NCBI RefSeq assembly: GCF_900168205.1
Contig: NZ_FUZE01000010.1
Coordinates: forward strand, 62,001 to 126,000
Source of the DNA: Chryseobacterium balustinum
GTDB taxonomy: Bacteria; Bacteroidota; Bacteroidia; Flavobacteriales; Weeksellaceae
Direction: 5' to 3'
Length of the DNA: 64,000 nt
Positions 35,815 through 44,753 of this stretch are shown one piece after another. The translations under genes and the position numbers were made by a program. Position 1 is the stretch's first letter. Each line of letters opens with the position of its first letter. The notes under the pieces were generated by a model that saw nothing but the letters and a program-made list of their open reading frames with translations, did no database searches and was not told where the DNA came from.

Positions 35815-35863
35815 AATAAAGCCAAAAATAAAATAATATTTGTTTTATTTTTGGCTTTATTTA
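35815..35863. terminator. Bidirectional terminator (perfect 19-bp stem)
   Basis: AATAAAGCCAAAAATAAAA (35815-35833) and TTTTATTTTTGGCTTTATT (35843-35861) are a perfect inverted repeat between the convergent GT2 and cupin genes. Confidence 0.85.
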
Positions 35864-35885
35864 TTAGTAAGAATTAATAATTCAA

Positions 35886-36230
35886 TTAGCTTCTATCATA
35901 CTCATCATCCAACCTCACAATATCATCTTCCCCAAAGTAAGTTCCTGTCTGTACTTCGATGAAGACAACTGGTTTTTCTGAAAGGTTCATGATTCTATGC
36001 TTAGCTCCTAAAGGGATGAAAATACTTTCGCCATAAGACAGTTTTATTTCTTTATCATCCAAAATAATAGTAGCATCACCTTCAATAATCGTCCATTGCT
36101 CTTGTCTTTTGTGGTGATATTGATATGATAACTTTTGCCCTGGATTTACCTCAATTCTTTTCAGTTTATAATTAGGTTCGTCTGCCAAAACATAATATTT
36201 CCCCCAAGGTCTTTCACCAATTTCTAACAT
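35886..36230 (-). CDS. Cupin of the mannose-6-phosphate isomerase type II family
   Basis: The 114-residue protein is a single cupin with the start ERPWGKYYVLAD and the metal motif YQYHHKRQEQWTIIEG..H of the C-terminal domain of bifunctional ManC/AlgA enzymes. Here it stands alone, without the nucleotidyltransferase domain. It could isomerise mannose-6-phosphate and fructose-6-phosphate or a related sugar. Its place at the end of the glycan cluster fits sugar supply. A TACATTTG box is upstream. Confidence 0.85.
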   Translation of the reverse strand: MLEIGERPWGKYYVLADEPNYKLKRIEVNPGQKLSYQYHHKRQEQWTIIEGDATIILDDKEIKLSYGESIFIPLGAKHRIMNLSEKPVVFIEVQTGTYFGEDDIVRLDDEYDRS

Positions 36231-36253
36231 ATTCTTTGAATTCTAAATTTATA

Positions 36254-36261
36254 CAAATGTA
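36254..36261 (-). promoter_or_regulatory. Putative -7 box of the cupin gene
   Basis: The minus strand reads TACATTTG, 24 nt before ATG 36230. Confidence 0.5.
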
Positions 36262-36325
36262 TATATTAAGATTAAAAAACCCAATATAGAAAACATTAAA
36301 CATCATTAAAATATTTAATTTTAAG

Positions 36326-36333
36326 TAAATTTG
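36326..36333 (+). promoter_or_regulatory. Putative -7 box of gltX
   Basis: TAAATTTG, 17 nt before the gltX ATG. No clear -33. Confidence 0.5.
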
Positions 36334-36350
36334 CAGAAATTTTATTTAAA

Positions 36351-37859
36351 ATGGAGAAAGTAAGAGTCCGTTTTGCACCAAGTCCTACAGGACCTTTGCA
36401 TTTGGGAGGCGTAAGAACCGCATTATATGATTATCTTTTTGCTAAAAATCAAGGTGGTGAATTTGTATTGAGAATAGAAGATACAGATACCGCAAGATAT
36501 GTTGAGGGCGCTGAAGAATACATTGAAGAAGCTTTGGAATGGTGCGGAATCATACCAGATGAAAGCCCTAAAAAAGGCGGAAAATTTGCTCCATACAGAC
36601 AATCTGAAAGAAGAGATATTTACGATAAATATACAGAGCAGATCCTAAAAACAGATTATGCTTATATCGCTTTCGACACAGCAGAAGAATTAGATGCTAT
36701 CCGTGCCGAATATGAAGCTAAAGGTGATGTTTTCTCTTATGACAATAAAACCAGAAACCGTTTAAGAAACAGTCTTGCACTTTCTGAAGAGGAAGTTCAG
36801 CAATTGTTGGAGGCAAAAACACCTTACGTTGTAAGATTCAAAATGCCTGTTGACAGAACTTTAGGCTTGGTCGACATTATCCGTGGAAACACTTCAGTAA
36901 ACACAGATATTTTAGATGATAAAGTTTTGGTAAAAAACGATGGAATGCCAACTTACCACTTCGCCAACATCATCGACGACCATGAGATGGAAATTTCTCA
37001 CGTTATCCGTGGTGAAGAATGGTTACCTTCTTTAGGTTTACACACTTTATTATATGAAGCAATGGGTTGGGAAGCGCCTCAGTTTGCTCACCTTTCTTTA
37101 ATTCTAAAACCAGAAGGAAAAGGAAAATTAAGCAAAAGAGATGGTGATAAATTCGGATTCCCGGTATTCCCGTTGAATTTCACAGACCCTGCAACAGGAC
37201 ACGTGTCTAAAGGATACAGAGAAAGTGGATATTTGCCTGAAGCATTCATCAATATGGTCGCACTTTTAGGTTGGTCTCCTGCAGATGATAAAGAAATTTT
37301 GACTTTGGATGAAATGGTGAAAGAATTTGATTTGCATAAAGTTCATAAAGCTGGCGCAAGATTCAGCAAAGAAAAATCTGAGTGGTTTAATCATCAGTAT
37401 ATTCAAAAAACGTCTGATGAAGAATTGATGAATATTCTTAAAAATTCAGATTTAAATTTAAATATGGCTGATGAAAAATTATTAAAGATTATTCATCTGA
37501 TGAAAGAGAGAGCAACTTTCCCGAAAGATATTTACGAAAACGGAAAGTTTTTCTTTGAAGCACCAACTTCTTACGATGAGAAAGCTTCAAAAAAAGCTTG
37601 GAATGACGAAACGTCAAATCTTTTGACTGAATTTGCTGAAAATTTACAATCAATCAATGATTTCACATCAGAAAATATCAAACAGAATTTACACGATTTT
37701 GCTGAAAACAAAGGCTTGGGAATGGGTAAAGTAATGATGCCTCTTCGTTTAGCTTTGGTAGGAGAACTGAAAGGACCAGATGTTCCGGATATTTTGGAAC
37801 TCATTGGAAAAGAGGAAAGTGTCGCTAGAATAAGCAATGCTGTAAATAATTTTAAATAG
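36351..37859 (+). CDS. gltX: Glutamyl-tRNA synthetase
   Basis: The 502-residue class I synthetase starts VRVRFAPSPTGPLHLGGVRT, in which HLGG takes the HIGH position. It has the KLSKRDG form of KMSKS, and the conserved IEDTD and HVIRGEEW blocks. It charges tRNA-Glu with glutamate. Length and blocks indicate a standard discriminating-type bacterial enzyme; whether it also charges tRNA-Gln cannot be told here. Confidence 0.97.
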   Translation: MEKVRVRFAPSPTGPLHLGGVRTALYDYLFAKNQGGEFVLRIEDTDTARYVEGAEEYIEEALEWCGIIPDESPKKGGKFAPYRQSERRDIYDKYTEQILKTDYAYIAFDTAEELDAIRAEYEAKGDVFSYDNKTRNRLRNSLALSEEEVQQLLEAKTPYVVRFKMPVDRTLGLVDIIRGNTSVNTDILDDKVLVKNDGMPTYHFANIIDDHEMEISHVIRGEEWLPSLGLHTLLYEAMGWEAPQFAHLSLILKPEGKGKLSKRDGDKFGFPVFPLNFTDPATGHVSKGYRESGYLPEAFINMVALLGWSPADDKEILTLDEMVKEFDLHKVHKAGARFSKEKSEWFNHQYIQKTSDEELMNILKNSDLNLNMADEKLLKIIHLMKERATFPKDIYENGKFFFEAPTSYDEKASKKAWNDETSNLLTEFAENLQSINDFTSENIKQNLHDFAENKGLGMGKVMMPLRLALVGELKGPDVPDILELIGKEESVARISNAVNNFK

Positions 37860-37876
37860 GTTTTCATAATTTTTCA

Positions 37877-37884
37877 TACATTTG
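37877..37884 (+). promoter_or_regulatory. Putative -7 box of accA
   Basis: TACATTTG, 22 nt before the accA ATG. Confidence 0.5.
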
Positions 37885-37906
37885 AAAGATTTAATTTACT
37901 TCAAGA

Positions 37907-38863
37907 ATGGAATATTTAAGTTTCGAACTTCCTATAAAAGAGCTGATGGATCAATATCAAACATGTTCTTTAGTAGGAGAAGAAAGTGGTGTTGATGTAA
38001 AATTAGCATGCAGCCAGATCGAAGACAAGATCAGGGATACAAAAAAAGAGATCTACGGAAATCTTACCCCTTGGCAAAGAGTACAGTTATCGCGTCATCC
38101 GGATCGTCCATATACTTTAGATTACATCAAAGGTATGGTAGATAAAGGAAGCTTCCTGGAGCTTCACGGTGACAGAAACTTTGCAGATGATCCTGCATTG
38201 ATTGGTGGTTTGGCTACACTTGATGGTCAAAGAATCATGATTTTGGGAACTCAAAAAGGAAGAACAACCAAAGAAAGACAATACAGAAGATTCGGAATGC
38301 CAAATCCTGAAGGATACAGAAAAGCTTTAAGACTAATGAAGCTTGCTGAAAAATTCAGAATTCCTGTAGTTACTTTGGTAGACACACCTGGAGCTTATCC
38401 TGGTTTGGAAGCTGAAGAAAGAGGACAAGGTGAAGCAATTGCGAGAAATATTTTCGAAATGACAATGCTTAAAACGCCTATTTTCACTTATATTATCGGT
38501 GAAGGAGCAAGTGGTGGAGCATTGGGAATTGGTGTTGGTAACAAAGTATATATGCTAGAAAACACTTGGTACACCGTGATTGCACCAGAAAGTTGTTCTT
38601 CAATTCTTTGGAGAAACTGGGATCATAAAGAAGATGCTGCAAATGCATTAAATCTTACTCCCGCAGATGCATTGAGAGAAAAATTCATCGACGGAATTGT
38701 AGAAGAGCCACTTGGTGGAGCTCATTATGATCCTGAAGTTGCTTATTTAAATTTAAAAGCTTCTATTTTACAGAATATAAAAGCTTTCTCTAAATTTACA
38801 GGTAAGGAACTTGAAACACACAGACAAGACAAGTTTATTGCGATGGGGCAATTTAAAGGATAA
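37907..38863 (+). CDS. accA: Acetyl-CoA carboxylase carboxyltransferase alpha subunit
   Basis: AccA with AccD moves the carboxyl group from biotin to acetyl-CoA, giving malonyl-CoA. The 318-residue protein has the AccA blocks [54 protein letters not shown] and [11 protein letters not shown]. It is 20 kb from accB-accC, and accD is not in the window; dispersed acc genes are usual in this group. It converges with the DUF6759-like gene on a shared terminator. Confidence 0.97.
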   Translation: MEYLSFELPIKELMDQYQTCSLVGEESGVDVKLACSQIEDKIRDTKKEIYGNLTPWQRVQLSRHPDRPYTLDYIKGMVDKGSFLELHGDRNFADDPALIGGLATLDGQRIMILGTQKGRTTKERQYRRFGMPNPEGYRKALRLMKLAEKFRIPVVTLVDTPGAYPGLEAEERGQGEAIARNIFEMTMLKTPIFTYIIGEGASGGALGIGVGNKVYMLENTWYTVIAPESCSSILWRNWDHKEDAANALNLTPADALREKFIDGIVEEPLGGAHYDPEVAYLNLKASILQNIKAFSKFTGKELETHRQDKFIAMGQFKG

Positions 38864-38898
38864 AAAAAGCGGTTAAGAAAATTCTTAACCGCTTTTTT
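38863..38898. terminator. Bidirectional terminator between accA and the DUF6759-like gene
   Basis: AAAAAAGCGGTTAAGAA and TTCTTAACCGCTTTTTT are perfect inverted copies with T-runs on both strands. Confidence 0.85.
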
Positions 38899-38902
38899 AT
38901 TT

Positions 38903-39604
38903 TTACTCAGCTACATTAAGCTGAATCTCGATATCTTTATTTATTTTCTTTAAAGAAGAATATTTGGCATCGCAAACTGAGGTTGTTAAAACATAATCGC
39001 CTTTTTCGACCATTATAAAGTTTTGTCCGCTAGCAGGAACATCAAGATTATAATATTTTTTTCCGCTTATTTTTACGATCAATCTGCATTTTGATTTATT
39101 TCTGATATTGATGTAAGCTTCTTTATCACTTGGGTCATTATTAAAAAGATGCGTCAGGTAAGAAGCTGTTTTTTTTGCATCAGCACTTGGCTCAGATTTT
39201 TTACTAGAACTTCCCATCGAAGCATAAGAAACTGATCTTTCAGGTGTAGCTGTTTTATTAGAATTAGAAGCTATCGCTTTGCCTTTATTGAGCTCACTGT
39301 TGCTTACAATTTTTTCAATTTTATCTTTGCTGATTGGTTTTATTGTAGGCTTAGCTTCAATAGAGTTATCTGCCATGATGATGGTAATTAATTTTCTTTT
39401 GAGTTCATCATTTTTTTCGTGCCCCGGATTTTGTTTAATAAAACCTGCAATTATTCTTGCTTCTGCACTTGTCTGTGCTTCTTCCAGCGTATAAATAATT
39501 ACAGTTTCCTTTTCTGCAACTACTTTAGACTTACTTTTTTTCTTTTTTTGAGAAAACCCCAAACTGAAAATGGATAGAAATAGGATTAAAAATATTTTGT
39601 TCAT
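38903..39604 (-). CDS. DUF6759-like exported protein (paralogue A)
   Basis: The 233-residue protein has a signal peptide (FLILFLSIFSLGFSQ) and a basic KKKKSKSK start of the mature part. The C-terminal 85 residues match three proteins at 55.4-58.3 kb: LFNNDPSDKEAYINIRNKSKC, ISGKKYYNLDVPASGQNFIM and EKGDYVLTTSVCDAKYSS. Both Cys (KSKC, SVCD) are kept in all four, so they may form a disulfide. I assign DUF6759 from memory. The central 60 residues are polar and low-complexity. It lies just before tsf, in opposite orientation. Confidence 0.75.
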   Translation of the reverse strand: MNKIFLILFLSIFSLGFSQKKKKSKSKVVAEKETVIIYTLEEAQTSAEARIIAGFIKQNPGHEKNDELKRKLITIIMADNSIEAKPTIKPISKDKIEKIVSNSELNKGKAIASNSNKTATPERSVSYASMGSSSKKSEPSADAKKTASYLTHLFNNDPSDKEAYINIRNKSKCRLIVKISGKKYYNLDVPASGQNFIMVEKGDYVLTTSVCDAKYSSLKKINKDIEIQLNVAE

Positions 39605-39672
39605 GGAATAAAAAATTATTAAATAAATACTATAACGTTAAAAGTCATTTTTTAGTTTATCATTAAAATCAT

Positions 39673-39680
39673 TATCTTTG
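39673..39680 (+). promoter_or_regulatory. Putative -7 box of tsf
   Basis: TATCTTTG, 62 nt before ATG 39743. tsf would have its own promoter here, as expected given its separation from rpsB. Confidence 0.55.
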
Positions 39681-39742
39681 CCCTGCTCAAAAATAAACTA
39701 TTAAAGTTAATTATAATTTTAAATAAAAAAATAATAAATATT

Positions 39743-40567
39743 ATGTCTTATTCACCAGCTGCTGCAGACGTAGCAAAATTAAGAAACCAAACAGGTGCAG
39801 GTATGATGGACTGCAAGAAAGCTCTAGTTGAAGCAGAAGGAGACTTCGAAAAAGCAGTTGATATCCTTAGAAAAAAAGGACAGAAAGTTGCAGCTAACAG
39901 AGCAGACAGAGATTCTTCTGAAGGTGCTGTGATCGCTAGAGTAAACGAAGATAACACTTTAGGTGTTGTAATTTCTCTAAACTGTGAGACTGACTTTGTT
40001 GCTAAAAACGAAGCGTTCATCGAGCTAGCTTACGAAATTGCTGAAATGGCTATTTTTGCTGCTACTAAAGAAGAATTATTAGCTACAGACTTCCACGGAA
40101 TGACTGTTGCTGAGAAATTAATCGAGCAAACTGGAGTTATCGGTGAGAAAATCGAGATCGGTGCATTCGAAAGAATTACAGGACCTTTCTTGGGAGCTTA
40201 CATCCACGCTGGAAACAAAATCGCTGCAATCACTTCACTTTCTGCTAAAGTAGACGGTGCTGATGAGGCTGCTAAATCTGTTTCTATGCAAGCTGCTGCA
40301 ATGAACCCTATTGCTCTTGACGAAACTTCTGTTTCTCAGGAAACGATTGACAAAGAATTGGAAATCGAAAGACACAAACTTACTGAAGAAGGTAAGCCTG
40401 CAAACATTATCGACAATATCTTGAAAGGTAAAATGCAGAGATTCTACAAAGACAATACTTTGGTACACCAAGATTTCATCAAAGACAGCTCTATTTCTGT
40501 TGCTGATTATGTGAAATCTGTAAATGGAGACCTTAAAGTAACAGGATTTGTAAGAGTTAGCTTATAA
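39743..40567 (+). CDS. tsf: Translation elongation factor Ts
   Basis: EF-Ts is the guanine-nucleotide exchange factor of EF-Tu. The 274-residue protein starts with the UBA-like domain (VAKLRNQTGAGMMDCKKALVEA) and has the TDFVAKN contact motif and the repeated EF-Ts core. It is complete. In most bacteria, including relatives, tsf follows rpsB; here rpsB is 18 kb away on the other strand. A perfect terminator follows. Confidence 0.97.
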   Translation: MSYSPAAADVAKLRNQTGAGMMDCKKALVEAEGDFEKAVDILRKKGQKVAANRADRDSSEGAVIARVNEDNTLGVVISLNCETDFVAKNEAFIELAYEIAEMAIFAATKEELLATDFHGMTVAEKLIEQTGVIGEKIEIGAFERITGPFLGAYIHAGNKIAAITSLSAKVDGADEAAKSVSMQAAAMNPIALDETSVSQETIDKELEIERHKLTEEGKPANIIDNILKGKMQRFYKDNTLVHQDFIKDSSISVADYVKSVNGDLKVTGFVRVSL

Positions 40568-40592
40568 TAACTTTTTCAAGTTTTAAAATATT

Positions 40593-40625
40593 AATCCCGA
40601 TGAATTTTTCATCGGGATTTTTTTG
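40593..40625 (+). terminator. Terminator after tsf
   Basis: AATCCCGATGAA pairs exactly with TTCATCGGGATT over a 3-nt loop, followed by a T-run. Confidence 0.88.
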
Positions 40626-40743
40626 TCTATTATATTCACATTAGAATATTAACAATACATGAAGTTAATTTTAAGTTTTCCACATTTTCAGAAATATCAA
40701 AAAAGTGTTAAAAAAATACTCTAAAAAATTGATTATTAATACT

Positions 40744-40751
40744 TAGATTTG
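40744..40751 (+). promoter_or_regulatory. Putative -7 box of the first T9SS giant gene
   Basis: TAGATTTG, 19 nt before ATG 40771. The four giants each have such a box, so they are probably four units rather than one operon. Confidence 0.5.
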
Positions 40752-40770
40752 TCGCCCCTTAAATTTAGGC

Positions 40771-43700
40771 ATGAAAAAATATCTACTACTTATTTGCACA
40801 TTTTATTGTTTATTATTCAATGCTCAGCTAGACACCGAGCACTGGTTTGCTCCGATGTCTGCAAAAGCAGGAACGGGCGGTCTTGAAGGATATTTATATT
40901 TATCTACCAATGAAACTATACCTTTTTCCGTACAAATCTTCAACAATAATACCTTATTTACCACGGTACAGGTAAGTAAAAATAATCCGACACAGGTAAT
41001 TATCCCTAATAACTTTTTGATTGCGTCTTCACAAAGCCAGTTGTTTACTCCGAATAACATGGGATTGAATGTAAAAGGTTCAAAAAAATTCTTTGCCAAT
41101 TACCGATTTGCAATGTCGAATCATGCTGAGATTCTTACTTCAAAAGGTGCGGCTGGTTTAGGAACAATATTTTATGCCGGAGTAGCTCCTATTTCGGGAT
41201 CCGAAGACCACATGAATTCTACAATTGGAGTGATAGCGACCGAAGACAACACGGTCGTTACGATTTCCGGTTACAATCCGAGTATTACTTTTTCAGACGG
41301 AATATCTTCACCTACAAGAACATTTACACTTAATAAAGGTAAATCTTATATTTTAGATGTCGTAAGTTCTTGGTCTAATATCAACAAAACAGGACTAGTA
41401 GGAGCAAAAATTGTTGCTACAAAAGCAATTTCTGTAACAAACGGAAATTTTAATGCTGCCTATACTAATCAAAATTACACCAACAATGATATTTTGATGG
41501 ATCAGGCAGTTCCTGTAGATCGTTTAGGAAAAGATTTCGTTGTTGTAAAAGGAAACGGTAGCGTGACTTCTCAAATGGAAACAGCTTTGATTATTGCTAC
41601 AGAAAATAATACACAGATTACGTTTAACGGAACCGGAGCTACAACAACTCTTAATGAAGGACAATACTATTTAGTACCTAGTGCACGATACCAAAACCAA
41701 GGAAATGGTCATTATAACATGAATATTTCTGCAACTAAAAACGTATATGTTTATCAACTTCTTTCGGGTGCTACCAATGGAAATGAGTATGCTTCCGGAG
41801 GAATGAATTTCATCCCGCCGTTAAGTTGTTTTATGCCTAATAAAATAGACGAAATAGGATTTATCAACAGAATTGGAGGACAAACTTTTGCTACAAGATT
41901 AAATATTATTACGCAAGCCGGAGCAACGGTAACTTTAAACGGAGGTAATATTGCAGCAGGAAACGGACCTTATCCTGTAACAGGAAACCCTAACTGGGTA
42001 AGCTACTCTATCCAAAATGTGACAGGTAATGTGACATTAAACTCTACCAAAGCAATGACTGCAGGAATTGCTGCCGGAAGTGGCGCTGTAGGATATGGTG
42101 GATATTTTGCAGGATTCTCATCAGTTCCGGCAATTACAAAAACCGGTGACTGCTACGCAGGAATTCTTTTACAGGTTGATAATAATTACGATGGTTACCA
42201 ATGGTATTTAAATGGTGTTGCAATTCCAGGCGCAACTTCTTTTTCCATTAATCCTGAACCGTATGGAGCAGGAGCTTATACTTGTTCGGTAACTAAGAAC
42301 AATTGTGAAACAAAATTGACGACGATATATAATTATACACTTTGTCCGCCAATTTCAACAACAACTTTTACAATCGGCTCTTGTAACACGAAAGTGATTA
42401 CTCCGGTATTTACTAGTTCTACACAAACCATTGTTCCATCATTAACTTCTATTATTTCTCAGCCAACGAACGGTACTGCAACAGTAAACCCAACCACTGG
42501 ACAAATTACTTACACCCCAAATACGGCGACTGCAAATACTACAGACCAGTTTATTTATTATATTCAAGGAAATGGAAACCCTTTTGCCTTTGAATATTTT
42601 AAAATTATTATTAATACCAATGTTCTTCAGGTCAACAATGCCTCAATAAGCATTTGTAATAGCGTTGCAGGAAATGGAACCTATAATCTAACGACTGCAA
42701 ATGTTACATCAGCTGCTGGAGCCAACATTACTTATTTTACCAATGTAAATTTAACAGGCCAAATTACTGATCCAACAAATTATACAGGATCTGCAGGAAT
42801 TATTTATGCCAATGTAACTTCTACTTACGGATGTTCTAAAGTTGCACAGATTACACTGATAATGAATCCAGCTCCAAACATTAATACAAGCATTTATAAT
42901 GCAGAATTTTGTATTGACAACTCTTCTGGAGCTATCAACATCAATTTTGCAACAGTTACTCCTCAAATTGTTACCAATTCAGGGAATTTTATTGTAAAAT
43001 ATTATTTAAATCAAACTGATGCAACCGCAGGAAATAACAATACATTACCAACTAACTGGAACTACACTTCAAATACAACAGTTTATGTAAGAGCTGAAAG
43101 CACCAATGGATGTCCTCCCGCATTTGGACAAATTAATTTTGTTATTAAAAACAAAGTTCCTTTGCTAACTCCAACGCACGTATTAGAAATTTGCGATACA
43201 GATATGAATGGCTCTGAAACAGTGAATCTAAATAATTATAAAAACATTTTCACCACAGATCCTGCAACTAACGTTACTTCCCACAATAGTTTAGCAGATG
43301 CACAATCTGGCGCAAACGTAATCCCTGCAACACAAACAATCAATAACGGAGCAACGGGAACTTTTTATTTAAGATTTACAAATGCAACACAGTGTTTTAG
43401 TACAGCTAATTTATCTATTAAAGTAAATGCTGTTCCTAATATCAATATTGCGAATTTTAATGGTAATCTTTGTGATGATAATTTTGACGGAATTGTGAAT
43501 GTAAATTTCTTTACTATTACTCCGCAAATTGTAACCAACTCTGCAAATTTTACGGTAAGATATTATTTAAGTCAGGCTGATGCTAATGCAGGTAATACTA
43601 ACACACTTCCAACAAACTGGACATATACCTCAGCAACAACTGTTTACATACGAGTAGATGGTACAAGTACAGTTTGTCCGACTGCTTTTGGACAGATTAA

Positions 43701-44673
43701 TTTTACTGTAGGTAATAAAATCACCTTACTGGCTACGAATTTTACTGCTGAAATTTGTGATAATGATTTAAACGGTTCGCAAAGTGTTAATCTAAATGAT
43801 TATAAAAATCAGTTTACTACAGATCCTTCTGTGACGCTTACTTACCACGCAACATTGGCAGATGCACAATCAGGAATCAACGGATTAGCAGTAAACCAAA
43901 TCATTACCACTGCTGTTACATTTTATATTAGATTCACGAGTAATAATGGGTGTCCAAATACAGCAGCTTTAAAAATCAGCTTAAGGTCTCCAAAAAAATC
44001 TGAAGTTTTGAAAGACCAGATTATTTGTTTAAATGACAAAGCTGTTTTAAATGCCGGAGATAGCTTTACATCTTATTTATGGAGCACGGGAGCAACCACC
44101 TCAACCATTACAGTTGGGATAGGAACTTACTACGTGGATTTGAGTTTTAATGGTTGTACCTACAGACAAACTGTAAGCGTAACTGCAGCACAAGCTCCTA
44201 CTATTACAAGTATTGTAGTTACAGGAACTACTGCAACTATTAATGTTACGGGAGGCACTGCACCTTATCAATATTCTTTAAATGGTTCTGATTATCAAAA
44301 TTCTAATGTATTTACAGGTTTAACGAGAGGCCCATACAAAGCATATGTAATCGGAAGAGATGGATGCCTGCCTGTTATCAAAGATTTTTTAATTTTAAAT
44401 TTAATAAACACCATTACTCCAAACGGGGACGGAAGAAATGACATGTTAGATTATTCAGATTTAAAAATAAAAGAGCAGGTAAGCATTGAAGTTGTTGACC
44501 GATATGGAGCAGCCGTTTATAAATCTTCGGGCAACAATTACAAATGGGATGGAAAATCTAATGGAAGAAATCTATCAACAGGGACATATTGGTATATTCT
44601 TAAGTGGATTGAGCCCGATACAAAATTACAAGTTTCTCATTCTGGATGGTTATTAATAAAGAATCGAGAGTAA
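40771..44673 (+). CDS. Giant T9SS type B cargo protein, paralogue 1 of 4
   Basis: The 1300-residue protein has a signal peptide (LLLICTFYCLLFNAQ). An N-terminal region of about 430 residues looks like the IgGFc-binding type (LDTEHWFAP, ATEDNTVVTISGY, TLNKGKSYILD). An Ig-like module with CYAGILLQVD follows, and then a run of 85-90-residue modules; two of these (about 720-1080) are extra compared with paralogues 2 and 3. The C-terminal 85 residues (ITPNGDGRNDMLDY, DRYGAAVYKS, LLIKNRE) are the type B T9SS/CHU_C domain. It would be exported through T9SS and attached or released; adhesion is the likely role. Confidence 0.85.
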   Translation: MKKYLLLICTFYCLLFNAQLDTEHWFAPMSAKAGTGGLEGYLYLSTNETIPFSVQIFNNNTLFTTVQVSKNNPTQVIIPNNFLIASSQSQLFTPNNMGLNVKGSKKFFANYRFAMSNHAEILTSKGAAGLGTIFYAGVAPISGSEDHMNSTIGVIATEDNTVVTISGYNPSITFSDGISSPTRTFTLNKGKSYILDVVSSWSNINKTGLVGAKIVATKAISVTNGNFNAAYTNQNYTNNDILMDQAVPVDRLGKDFVVVKGNGSVTSQMETALIIATENNTQITFNGTGATTTLNEGQYYLVPSARYQNQGNGHYNMNISATKNVYVYQLLSGATNGNEYASGGMNFIPPLSCFMPNKIDEIGFINRIGGQTFATRLNIITQAGATVTLNGGNIAAGNGPYPVTGNPNWVSYSIQNVTGNVTLNSTKAMTAGIAAGSGAVGYGGYFAGFSSVPAITKTGDCYAGILLQVDNNYDGYQWYLNGVAIPGATSFSINPEPYGAGAYTCSVTKNNCETKLTTIYNYTLCPPISTTTFTIGSCNTKVITPVFTSSTQTIVPSLTSIISQPTNGTATVNPTTGQITYTPNTATANTTDQFIYYIQGNGNPFAFEYFKIIINTNVLQVNNASISICNSVAGNGTYNLTTANVTSAAGANITYFTNVNLTGQITDPTNYTGSAGIIYANVTSTYGCSKVAQITLIMNPAPNINTSIYNAEFCIDNSSGAININFATVTPQIVTNSGNFIVKYYLNQTDATAGNNNTLPTNWNYTSNTTVYVRAESTNGCPPAFGQINFVIKNKVPLLTPTHVLEICDTDMNGSETVNLNNYKNIFTTDPATNVTSHNSLADAQSGANVIPATQTINNGATGTFYLRFTNATQCFSTANLSIKVNAVPNINIANFNGNLCDDNFDGIVNVNFFTITPQIVTNSANFTVRYYLSQADANAGNTNTLPTNWTYTSATTVYIRVDGTSTVCPTAFGQINFTVGNKITLLATNFTAEICDNDLNGSQSVNLNDYKNQFTTDPSVTLTYHATLADAQSGINGLAVNQIITTAVTFYIRFTSNNGCPNTAALKISLRSPKKSEVLKDQIICLNDKAVLNAGDSFTSYLWSTGATTSTITVGIGTYYVDLSFNGCTYRQTVSVTAAQAPTITSIVVTGTTATINVTGGTAPYQYSLNGSDYQNSNVFTGLTRGPYKAYVIGRDGCLPVIKDFLILNLINTITPNGDGRNDMLDYSDLKIKEQVSIEVVDRYGAAVYKSSGNNYKWDGKSNGRNLSTGTYWYILKWIEPDTKLQVSHSGWLLIKNRE

Positions 44674-44721
44674 ATATTAAATTTTGTTTATGATTTATTA
44701 ACAATATATTAAATATTATTT

Positions 44722-44729
44722 TAATTTTG
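44722..44729 (+). promoter_or_regulatory. Putative -7 box of the second giant gene
   Basis: TAATTTTG, 24 nt before ATG 44754. Confidence 0.45.
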
Positions 44730-44753
44730 TACAAATACTAATTCCATATTTAT

